Part shown: piece by piece, positions 22,101 to 34,100 of the stretch
How the letters are laid out: every line of letters begins with the position of its first letter
How positions within the stretch are numbered: position 1 is the stretch's first letter
NCBI GenBank assembly: GCA_021029095.1
Contig: JAJOHG010000061.1
Location: 62,001-126,000 of the forward strand
Length of the DNA stretch: 64,000 nt
Source of the DNA: Phellopilus nigrolimitatus
Taxonomy: Eukaryota > Basidiomycota > Agaricomycetes > Hymenochaetales > Hymenochaetaceae
Reading direction: 5' to 3'
Notes under the pieces: generated by a model
Seen by the model: only the letters and a program-made list of their open reading frames with translations
The model's database searches: none
What the model was told of the DNA's origin: nothing
Translations under genes and position numbers: made by a program

Positions 22101-25100
22101 AAAGTGTTTGCGCACCCCCAAAAAGGGAAGGTGATTCTCATCTGCCTGCGAGACGCGTGCGTCACGCTGTCGCTTGGCTGTCGCGTCCAGTTACACACGC
22201 TAAATACATCCACAGAAAACACTTGATGCCGGAAAAGTTGTGTTATGCATATAGCAAGAAAACATGTTGTATATACAAAGGAACTAAGGAGAAAGAGTGC
22301 CCAGGATGGCGGATGCGAATCACTTTCCTTTTTGGGGGGTGCGCAAACACTTTTTGGCGCCTGTATGTACGCAGAGTTGTAATGATACTAGTTGTTAGAA
22401 ATAGAAAGATCTTAGTCGCCTGCAATCACATACAGAGAGCCTGTTTATCCCGTGGCCCATAGACAAATGCAGTAGATAGCAAAGTACAAAAAGACCAGCC
22501 TGTATGCAAGTTGCTTACTAATCCACCCAGTACGTCTGTAAGCCCGGACAATTTCTGCGCATTCACCAAAACCCGAACACTAGCAACTGACTACGGAGAC
22601 GGTTGACACTAAACTAATTAATCATATCCGTACACGTATCTGTGCTCAATAGCAGGGTTAAAGGACTGCCCATCATTAATATCCGGATCATTTGAGAGCG
22701 AGCCCTCTCCCCAGATGTGAACGCTAGATGCTGTGTAGCCAGGAGGGATAGGAACCATGTCCTTTGTCACCGGGTCAACAATCCGCCAATGATCATCAGT
22801 ACGTCTACGTTCGCCGCGATGCGGCGGCGGCCCCGGGATAGAATAAAAACCATACCCATCCGGATACACCCACTCGTACCGGATCATGCCATCTTGCACA
22901 TCAAACTGGGGTTCAGAGGGTTCCCCGACGCGCGGCCTCTTAACAGGTGGCCCTTCTCCATCATCCTCGAAGTGACGAGTGCGCTGACTAGCACCTGGTT
23001 CTGCGACATGAGGCACGAAGGTTGGTATAGTAGAAAGTGGAAGTGGCAGCGGCGGCGAGGTCTGTATAGGTGGAGCAACCGAGACAGCACGCTGTGCAGA
23101 TGCGTGATGCAGAAGTGGCCCTATCTCTTGGCCAGTTGAGGCAGCAGAAGGCCGGTAGACATGCACCGGGTCAGTGGTCGACGGAGCGGCACTAGGCTGA
23201 ATAGCGCGAGCGGCGGGTATCACTTGACTTTCTGCAGAAACCAAGTTAGAAGAGTTGCAAGGCATCGTGACATTGTTGTGTGTGTCACTTGGGCCGGCCA
23301 GCAACTTCTGATATGCGTCGCAGCGACTCAAAGTGAGCAGGGGTCGGCCGCTGACAGACTTTACAATGGCAACGCCTCCAATTGCGTTGACGTCGTAGTT
23401 CTTATAAACTAAAATTGTTCAATCAACAAGTGTTCTCGATACCGAGAACAAACACGTACGTGAACTCATATCCCAAAATCTCATCACTTTCCCTTTAAGC
23501 TCCGAAATATCCCCCCCACTTCGTAAAGTCCACTGTTCCCTTAAGAGTACGTCCGTAGTTGCCTTCAAAAGTGGCCCCGTGATATTTCTGATAGTCGGAT
23601 CAAGATCACCCCATGCAAATTCAACATCTGGTACACCGACGAGACCAAGCTGCTGCTCAATCAGCCAGTCATAGAACTTCGTGAAACTGACGGTACGCTG
23701 GGACTTTGGTAATTTCTTCCCCGACGGATCTGCCTTTTCCCTTGCATCAAATACACACGCTATTGTAAAAATATTGAGAAAATATAACATCAGACTAGTG
23801 CTGAAATGCGTACCAGCCGATGCGTTAAGGTTCTCAGAGAATAGGGCACGTCGATGGTCACGATCCTCGCCCTTCCCCCCTGTCTTGCCCTTCGAAAACA
23901 ACTTCTTCAACAGGGGTACGTCTTCGTCCCTTGTAATACCGCGCATGCGCAAATCAGCAAACCTATGAAGGGAGTTAGAGCTTTAAATGCCAGCGCGAGA
24001 CGTCACACCCACCTGATCGCGGTCTCTAGGTCGTCGCTCATCTTAGACCAGAATATATTGTCGTTCTTGAACGCCAATTCAGCGACCTCGGACCCAGCAA
24101 GGAAACCAGAGACAAGTTTAGCTTGCGGATTGTTCGAAAGGTTGACCGCAAGTGCGACATAAACCGTCTGCGACTCCATATACTGGCGCTGAGCCTAAAG
24201 GAGATGACATGAGAATCATGCAGGAACAATCACAGCGCGACAGACATACAAAACGTTTGAACTCTGCCTGCCCAGGACGGAGTACGTCCTTGAGATTGCT
24301 GGTTGTCGCAACGTGCGACTGCTCAATAGACTTGCGCCATTCATACTGCTCGCGAAAGAGCTCTTTTACTTGCTCCGGGCTGCGATCGTCGTCCTCTGGG
24401 TGGATCTTTCGATAGGCCGCTGTAACCTCCATTTTGTACGATGCGGGACTCACTTGAATGCGAAGATGTCAGCCTTGCAGAAATAGCTAATAAAACAGGA
24501 TTCACTCACTGTCTTCGGGCCTCGGGTGGTGGACGTAGTACCAGCTTTGCCAAACGTTGTATGGGTTCGAATCGCGCGTCTCCTTTGATACGAAGCCAAG
24601 ATGCTTCAAAAGCGAGTCAACTTTCTTGTCGTTCTTGATGCCGATCTTACGGAGTGCTGCGTGGAAATCACAGTATGCTTTGTCGCAGTCGGTCTTCGCA
24701 TCAGCCGACAACGGACCCCGTTTCGCATTCATCCCGTCCTCGAGATCCTCGGAGTCTGCTGCTGCCTCACCAGAGGCAGTTGTTGTCACGACGGCCTTGG
24801 GCTTTGGTACTCTGCCAGACTTGCGCGTAGGCTTCTTCTTGACGGGCACGTCGTCGTCACTACTATTGACAGCATCACTCCAAGTCTCAAGATCGTGCTC
24901 TTCGTCCATTTCCTCCTGCGAGACCATCTGCCTCTTATCTGCAGTAGTCGCATAGTCATCGGATGACGCATTACCACCTTCATCCTCATCCTCATCCTCG
25001 GCGCTAATGTGTCCGGACGAATGACGTCCCTCGGGTATCTCGACAGCACCTTCGGGAGAGTCAGCGCCTACGTCTTTGGGAGCTAGGGAACGGGTGCGAG

Positions 25101-28100
25101 CGGGGATGGGAGTAGTCTGGTCATCTGCATAATCATCGCCTCCATTGCTTGAATCAGCGTCGAGACGAGCATGTCCTTGAGAGTCAAGGTTCATTATTGA
25201 AGTTCTTGTACAATAGATAGCGAAAGTCACTTACCATCGGACTGCGAGTCGTGAACGTGAAGATCGAATCCGTGATTGCGAAGTAGAGACAATATTGCGT
25301 CTGGATCAGCCGCAAACGCAGTTTCTAGCCTAGCTTGAAGCGCGCTGGACAGTACAGTGCTCGATGCTTCCTCGCTATTCGCTGAAGACGGTACATCAAG
25401 AGCAGGTGGTGACTTCCGCCCAGACGGTGCAACAGATGTTTGAACAGCAGAAGTGGAGGGCCTCGTCGCCGTCGGTACACGAGCTGGCACATGTGGAGGG
25501 GTCGTCCTTGTCACAACACCTGACTTGACGACCGCTTGCATGCGAGCAGGCAGAGGGGGAGTCTTCGGCGTTTTGCCGCTAGACAGTCGATAGTACTGTC
25601 TGCGGTGTCGTAAGTTGAATGGATCCTGCTCAAGATCGAGTGTGCTCTGTCGAACCTAGCAATAAACGTGGATTAGCTTAGTTGGAGGACATTGAGAATT
25701 GATTTACACTTGGTCTATCATGTGGTTTGTTGGCCGCATCGCGAGCAGCTTGTTCACGAGCGGAGGCCTCTTTGCGCAATGCCAAATCATCGTCGAGGGC
25801 CTTCTTGCGCGCAGCCAAGCCATCGCGTGCGGCCTTCTCGAGCGCGGCTTGCTCAGCGCACGCTGCCTTCTCGCGTGCAACTTGCTCAGCGCGTTCGGCC
25901 TCTTCACGCGCGGCTTGCTCAGCGAACGCTGCCTTCTCGCGTGCAACTTGCTCAGCGCGTTCGGCCTCTTCACGCGCGGCCTTCTCAGTGCGCGTGGCCT
26001 TAGCTTTCTCAGCGCGCGCGGCCTTAGCCTCTTCAGCGCGCGCGGCCTTTTCAGCGCGCGTGGCCTTAGCCTTTTCAACGCGCGCGGCCTTAGCCTCTTC
26101 AGCGCGCGCGGCCTTCTCGAGTACGCTCTGCTCAGCTTTCTTGGCAGAGGCCGCTGGTGCCCGGCGTTTCTTCTCCTAGAGAAAACGAAAAATTAGCAAA
26201 TTGTATCTTACTGACGCAGACATAAGAACATCACACACAACGTATATCCTTCTCTCTGTAGCATTTCCGCTCTTGGATCTCGTGGTGAGGCCTTGGTAAA
26301 CCGTATCGTTGGTTTCCTTGTCGGGCTCAGTGAGCATAGCTTCGTATACAATTTGTGAAGAAACTTACTTGAACAGCCTGTTTGCCCTTCTTTCTCGTAT
26401 TAGCTTGCTCATCAGCCAGCACAACTGTGAGGAATTTCAAGTCAATGCATAATCGAAATGCGAAGAGGTTTTACAGACATACCTGGCGTTGCATTCGAGT
26501 CACTCATGTTTATTTTCGTAACGATCCAAACGACAATGTTCTCAAAGCAAATAAAACAGTGAAGGGAAGAAACACTGAAGTTAGACTCTGACGATTTCAA
26601 AGCGATATGTGGCTGGGAAACTTACTTGCGGACCGAATTCAGACGGGAGCCAATGCGACGGTCCAAAGTCAGCCGAAATAAGCGAGACATAAGCGATACT
26701 TTTCTCAAAGAACGTACTACATGCGAGTTGCAACCTAAATGAGAAATAGTCAGTATATTAAGTTCGCGTTAAATTGCATACGCGCCTTTTTTTCCGTGAT
26801 GAAACAAGTTCGCTTGATGGATCTTGACGCCGGTAAATAGACTCACCGATTCCGACACGCAGAAAGCAGCATGTATTCACATCGTATTACACTATGTACA
26901 CGACTATGACTCTGCCGTTGCTTCAATGCGCGTTATGCTCCCTACCGGCTCCGGCACGTTCCAGTGCGTGCCATCCAGATCCACGAGCCAAACAGACTTA
27001 AGGGCATTGTCGGCTTTCACGAAGCCAGTCACCCTGACGATTTTCCCGACATTTTCCGCATTCCCCTTGATCACCAATGCCGTGCCCCCTTTTTTGGGGA
27101 GCTTCGGGCCTAAATCGTGAACATCTACATCTTCAGATCGGACCGTCGACGCGGGTGTCTGCAAGACGACGCGTACACGGCATCGGTTGTGCTCAACGAC
27201 GCATCGCGTATGATCGAAGCTGTCCTTAGTCCCCTCTTCCAAAAAAGTAGGGCGCGAGGGCGACGATAGGCGAGTAAAGTGCACCTTGTGCCCGGGAAAG
27301 CGCGCCTGGATAGAGGGCGCGAAGAGCCACATGCCACGGCCAGAAAAATCTTGGAGAAAAAGAGAAGAATCATGAATAAAATGGAACACGTTCGCCGTTG
27401 CCAGATGATGCGTACCTGAAGGAGGTGGGAGAACCGTTATCGCGCCGTCGGCCGCCGAATCACGAGCTTCTGTCCCGTCCAACTCGCCAACCACCCACGC
27501 TGCCGCTTCCCCGTCAACAGGGAGCTCGCTGCTCCCAGGCGGCGGGGTCGTTGAACGCGTAGCGCCGGAGGGTCCGGGTAGCGAGGGTCCGGGTACCACA
27601 CGAAATTTCTCGATGTACCGCTCTCGCTCGGTTTCGGTAAGAGGAAACTTACCGTCCAGACACGAGACCGCCTTCCTGTAATTCAAGTAAGAAAGTGTTC
27701 GATACGCAGTAATAAATAGAACTTACACTGCGATCAAGTTCTTCAATTCGACGACGAACACGGAGGATCCGATTATGCCGTCGCGCGAAATGTGAGCGAT
27801 TCTCTTCGTCGGGTGAGTATACAGAACGTAACCGTAAGTGCCTTTTAGATATTTATCTTGTCTGACGTAGATGCGCAAACCGCTGTAGTGGTCGTGGTGT
27901 CGAGGAGGACCCTCTATCGGCGCGGATGGTTGAAGATTTTTCATCCTAAAGTCGGGGTCATACGTCTCGACCCACCTGGTACGAAAAGTTACCTGAATGA
28001 TAGTAGTTAGAACAGAAATGAGAAGTTTTAAAATTCAGACAAACCGGACGACTAAAGTCCGCCTCGCAGAGGGTAAGTTCGTCATCGTCGACCGTTATTA

Positions 28101-31100
28101 TCATTCCTTCGATCGGTGGCTCGATGACTCTCGTTCTGACGTGGTCTCCGGGCTTCAGAATACGTCGCACTTCATGGCGAGGGACCCACAGTCCGCTATA
28201 TTTCAGCGTTCCTGTCCAGTCGAGGATGTCATGAACGAGAACTTGTTCGTCCTCGATACTACCTACGACGCCGCTCAGAGTGATCTGAGGTCCGGAAATC
28301 ATGCGGACTGTATCTCCGCAACGCAAGAAAGGTTCTCCTATCTCTAGCGAGGCGAGATTACTTTCTCGCAGTGCAAATGCACCTAGATCACAAAGCGTAG
28401 GTCGAGCCTTTTTTACAAAGTGGATACCCGGGACTTTGAACTCGCATAGTCCATTTCTAAACAACCGCCGTCTGAAACGGAACTCGGTATCGGTGACTTT
28501 CTTAATGGTTTCGCCCTCACATAGTTCAGAAATTCTGTCAAAATTAAAAAGCGAAGGTACCGGGCGAGACGTTTGTTTCTTATCTTTCTTTCCAATGCGA
28601 GGCACCACGGCCACAATGAGTGAGTCGCTCGTACCCGAGACGGCACGAACTCTCGCGAGGTCACCTTTATAAGTGCCTCGTCGAAGAGAAACCCAGTCGC
28701 CGACCTCAAAAGCTGGCAACGCGTCGACCTCATCTCGAAGTTTGCGTACTACATGGTGCTCCTCAATCGGAACTGAAAGGAATGGTGCCCGCTCCAGCCC
28801 AGCGAGATTCTGACACGCAGCGCGAATGATTGCTGAGTTCGGCGCTAAGACATAAATCCGCGAGCATAGAGATGGGACGGAAAATGCGTGAGAGGGTTCC
28901 AACAGACGTTTATTGAGACGATCCGCATTTGGCGACTCTTGTCTTTCCTATGAAAGATGTGTAAGTACTCTGCCCAATCTTTGAGCCACAACGTACCGGA
29001 ACGCGGATCATCCACATATGCAATTTAGTTGAAACCCGACTCCTTTCCACTTCCCTCTCTCTTCTGCTGCGCTCTTCGATTCTCCTTGCCGAAGTCTCCT
29101 CGTCAAAGTCTCCGACCGAACGAGTGTCCGTGCCCAGCGTAGACGAAGCGTAGATGCGCGAAGAGGTCTCCTCTCCGTCATCATCGTCGATGAAGTTATT
29201 CACTAGATAGTTCCAATTAACTTTCTGCGTTTTAGCCTAAGAACCAAATTATTACCTTCGTCTTCTTCGTCTTCCGAATCCTCTTCGTCGACGTCCGCAA
29301 CAGTGGCTTCAACGTCCAACAGTGCCTCGACGCCAATAACTCGCAATCGTTTCGACATCTATATTTATTGTTAGCAAGCAACCTATCTCATATTACCTGC
29401 CCCTCTCGTCTTCGAAGCGCTTACCTCGTTATTTTTTTCCCTTTCTTTCTTTCTGCTAATCTACAGAAAGTCCTCTTTACTTTTTTTTCCTTTCCCTTTC
29501 TGAATAACTTTTTTTTTGCGAGTTGGTGCGGTGCTACTTATCTAACGACCTAGGCTAACAAAGCAGTGTGTATACGATAGCGAGGTAAGGATAGCAGGAT
29601 GACAACAAGACGAAAACAGTAAAGGGAAAACGAAAGCAATACGAAAGCAATACGAAAGCACTACGAAAGCAATACGAAAACAATACGAAAACAAGATAAA
29701 AGCAATACGACAAGCAAAATCCTCAACAGCAATGACGAAACCCAAAAAATAACAGTGCCCGTGGATGATACAGAATGAAAAAAAAGGGAGAGTCGAGGAA
29801 GGAGGCGGCGAGGGAGACAAAGGGGTACGGTGATGGAGACCGAGGGCAAAGGGCACGGTGAGGGAGGCAAGGAAGAGCGTGGCAATGGAGGCGGCAAGCG
29901 TGGCGAGGGCGCTGAAGGGGGCAGCGAGCCAGGGGACGCGGTGATGGAAACCGAGGGCGCGGCGAGGGCGATGAGGGAGTAGGCGGCGGCGGCGGCAGCG
30001 GCAGCAGCAGCAGCAACAGCAAAGGCGACCAGGGAGGAGGCGGAGGCGGCGGCGGCAAGGAGGATGGCGGCGGCGGCGGTGAGGAGGATGGCGGCGGCGG
30101 CGGTGAGAAGGGAGACAACGAGGTCGGCGAGGGAGTAGAAGGCGGCGGCGGCGACCAGGGAGTAGCGGCGGCGAGGAGGGCGACGGTGAGGGCGATCAGG
30201 AAGACAGTGAGGGCGATCAGGAAGACGATGAGGCGATGAGGAAGACGACGAGGGCGATGAGGAAGACGGTGAGGGCGGTGTAAAGAAGAGAAGGAGATGG
30301 TAGTGGTTGGAGGAAGAGATGGAAAGGTTGTCCAAAAGCGGAATCGGACCTTGATGACTAGCAATCCTGATTCGGAAGGATTAGCTGACTTCCCGGTCAC
30401 GTGTGGGAATAAACAGACCTTGCGCTCGGGAAGTCAGCTGATCCTTCCGAATCAGGATTGCTAGTCATCAAGGTCCGATTCCGCTTTTGGACAACCTTTC
30501 CATCTCTTCCTCGAACCACTACCATCTCCTTCTCTTCTTTACACCGCCCTCACCGTCTTCCTCACCGCCCTCGTCGTCTTCCACAGCGAGCTCACCATTT
30601 CTTCAATGCCCTCGCCGTCTTCTTCGCGCACTCGCCACGATCACCGTCTTCCTTCTCGCGCTCGCCGCCCCCCCACTACGCGCTCGCGGTCTTCCACTAC
30701 GCGCTCGCCATCTTCCACTACGCGCTCGCCGTCTTCCACTACGCGCTCGCCTTCTTCCACTACGCGCTCGCCGTCCCCCCTCTATGCGCTCGCCGTCACC
30801 CTTCTACGCGCTCGCCGTCTCAATGGCCCCTCGCCCTCTCCTCAATGCTCACGCTCCGCCCTCTCTTCCCTACTGGCTCGCCGTCTCCTCAACGACCCCG
30901 CGCCTACCCTCGCGCCCGCCCTCTCTTCCCTTCTGGCTCGCCGTCTCCTCAACGACCCCTCGGCCGCCCTCTCTTCCGAGCGTGCTCGCCGTCTCCTCGA
31001 CGCCCCCTTGTCCATCCTCTCTTCCGAGCGTGCTCGCCGTCTCCTCGACGCCCCCGCGCCCGATCGTTTTCTCAACTTGCTCGCCGTCTCCTCTACGCGC

Positions 31101-34100
31101 TCGCCGTCCTCCCTCCATGCGCTTGCCATCTCAACGCCCGCGCCGTCCCTCCTCTCCTTGATCGGCGACGGAGCCTGAGTTCGGAACGAGTTTCTTTCTC
31201 AGGGAGCTGGTACGCAGCGTTACTTGATACACATGGATCGCAGATACTGAATGTCTTGCAAGTCGGGTCTGGGAGCTTGTGTACATAGGACCATGATGAC
31301 CGACCAACTCGTTACTGGGATCGCCGCTCATTTATGAGACATCTTTCTAAAGTCTGTACAATAAATTGAATACATGAGTGATTGCAGAACATTGCCAGCA
31401 AAAAAGGCACGTAAGAAAAGCTGCATGGTCTTTAGGTAGGTATGTTTGAACTGCGCCTGCAATGAGCATGCTGCAAAGACCTCAAAAGTGTGATGTAACG
31501 TCGGTTGCTTATTCACAATGATGCGGAAGTCACAAGGGAGTGATGGCGGGAGATCGGCGTGTGGCGAGCGCGAACATCTCGCAACCTTATCAACAGATTT
31601 ATGTAATTCTTATTACTTATCCCAGCGCGAAAATAGCACGCTGCCAACAACTTTGGGACCGACGAGTTAAAGTGTGTTGATTCGTCCTCCTATTCAAATC
31701 CCCTTGTCGGCTAATCAAACTTTACAAGCATGAGAATTTGTCAAAAGACGCTTAAAAGAATACACAGCGAGGCTGCAAAGAACAAATCTAGCGGCCTTGT
31801 CGAGGGGCCGTCGACCTCTCAATATATCGCTAGCTCCTCCCCAGAGAAGCCATTTCCGCCACCTTTGGTTTTTCTTCCCGGGAATAGGACCCTCGTGCAA
31901 ACACCTGGAGCACACGTCGGACGAGCCGATACCAATTTTGCTGAGGTGGCAGCGGCGAAGGATGATTTGTTTGCCGCCGCGGATGACATTGAACGTGAGC
32001 AAGCCATTACGGGTAACACCCCGCTTTTCGTATCGGCAAATCGCATCCCCCTCGACCCTGCGATTTCAAGACACAGACGGAAAAGGATAAGACAATGCGA
32101 GAGGTGGAAAGAGCTCCTTCCATCTCTCATCGAACCTTTCCTGGACGTTCTTCGTCGATCCAAGTCTCTTCGCAACCTCGTTCCACCCGCGGAGCCATCA
32201 AGCTGTACTTGCGATAGTGAGAAGAAAATCATTCATATTGTCTGCATCTACTTTCAGAGTGAGCTAATTCTTTGTGGGGGTTTCTTCGTACATTCGCCAG
32301 TATACTGATGGATATATCTCTAGATATCAGCAGTATTTCTATTGAGATTTGCTCTTGCCGCAGCGCTCCTCACCAACTTCTTGATCGCGGTTTGTTTGGG
32401 TGTGCTCCATGCCTACCCACCCTTGCGGTTGATTTGAACTTGCTGGAGTTCTGTACGGAACTTTTTCTGCGCTCTCCGCCAAATCAAACTGCATTTTGCA
32501 ACACCCTAGAAGTTTTTTTGAAGACTCGCGGTTACACGATCGAATCGTCGGTGCGTACTTGTGTCTGGATAAATCAATACTTGCTAAAAAAATCTTCTTT
32601 TGCGCTTCAGGATTCTCTGCGAAAGCGATTCAGCAAGAGTTTACAGTGGTTTGGTGCTTTGCGAGACGCCTCGCAACGTTATATTGATGAGTTTGTCCGA
32701 TTGTCGTCGAGTCGTAACACAGCAGACGGCGTACCTAGAAGTATAAGCCATCTACATGTATCCGTAATATTGTCACTCAAGCACCTTATTGCGCAGGCAT
32801 ACCCGCGAACACGGACGCAGATATAAACGGCGAATCTTCAAGGACCGATCCCGCTCTTGAAGACCTGCATCGGCCCTCTTCGTATCTTCAAAACCGATGT
32901 CCACTTTGTTTTGGGGGAAACGCATGGGCGCATGACCCCAGTTCGACGTGCGTTTGACGTTTTTGTTTTACTGATTCACTAACAATTAACATGATGCTTT
33001 GATTCATGTAGATTTGATGTCGCAGTCTGTCTCGACGCCTGCTTCCAGCAGAAGCGCGGACAAACTGATAGCGGTCCGGTCCGCCGACACCCGAACACGG
33101 TTTTTCTGGATGAGGAGTTAATAAGATCAATGGAGAGAGAGGTTGAGGCGCTCAGGCCCGCGCGCAACAAACGTGCTCGTAATGCTGGTCCGACTAATGT
33201 CACGGATGCGAGCTTTAAGTCGCTGAAGCTTTCAAATGAGATTCTGGACGAATGCGAAGCATCTTTCAAAGCTGCAGATGAACGTCGGCAAAAAGCAAGT
33301 ACAAGGTTTTTCTCTGATACGGGTCTCATGGCACTTCTTTGCCGCCACGATCGCGTGCTTTGGCTAGCGAACATGCAGTCGGCGGGCGAAAAACAATATT
33401 ATGCTCTCGCACTGCTGCGAGCTCTCTCTAATAACTTACCAGCAGACGCGGTCGTCGGGGTGCTTTACGATGTAGGCTGCCAGCTGCACCGAAGCATTGT
33501 CAAATGGAACTTCCTTCCGGAATTCGCAGAAAGGATGGTTTTTGCGCTCGCTGTCTTTCACGCGTTTGGTCATCAGTGGGCTTGTCAACTTGTATATCAC
33601 CCTCGGAAATGCGTGGGTTTTGGTCTTACAGATGGCGAGGGTTGTGAACGCTTCTGGAGCTCAATCAAACAATTGATTCCTACCCTTCGGATAAGTGGCG
33701 TGCGTAGCATCTTATTCAAATACCCGTTATCAATCTGACATAAGTTCATGGTAGTTCTACCAACGACTCCATTTGATCGACACGCAAGTACAGTTCCTCA
33801 GTAACAGTAATCTTTTCAAGCTCGGAGCATGGTTATCTAATCGCACTCGCCAATGTTACCGACGTCTTCATGGTGCAGAACAAGAAAGGGCGAAGTGCGC
33901 TATTTCAGAAAGTGAGCTCGCTTTGGAATGGGAGAAACAAGTTGACGAACAAACTAAAGCTTTGCCACGTAAGTCATTCCTTTACCATTGGTAGTGACAC
34001 TTAGTGATTTTTCTGTGCAGGACAGTCGAAGTCTGCAGCTTGTAATGCTGTAGAAGAAATTTACGCATTACGTTCTCGGAGCGACGCTGTCCGTCAGCGC

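Noticed and set aside
22717..24966. + strand ORFs opposite the large cargo gene
   Set aside because: They are antisense shadows of the - strand exons, which have better splice sites and composition.
29542..31288. Long overlapping ORFs on both strands (up to 276 codons)
   Set aside because: They consist only of Ser/Pro/Arg- or Leu/Ala-type low-complexity sequence from GA/CT repeats, are open in several frames at once, and mirror each other across the foldback.
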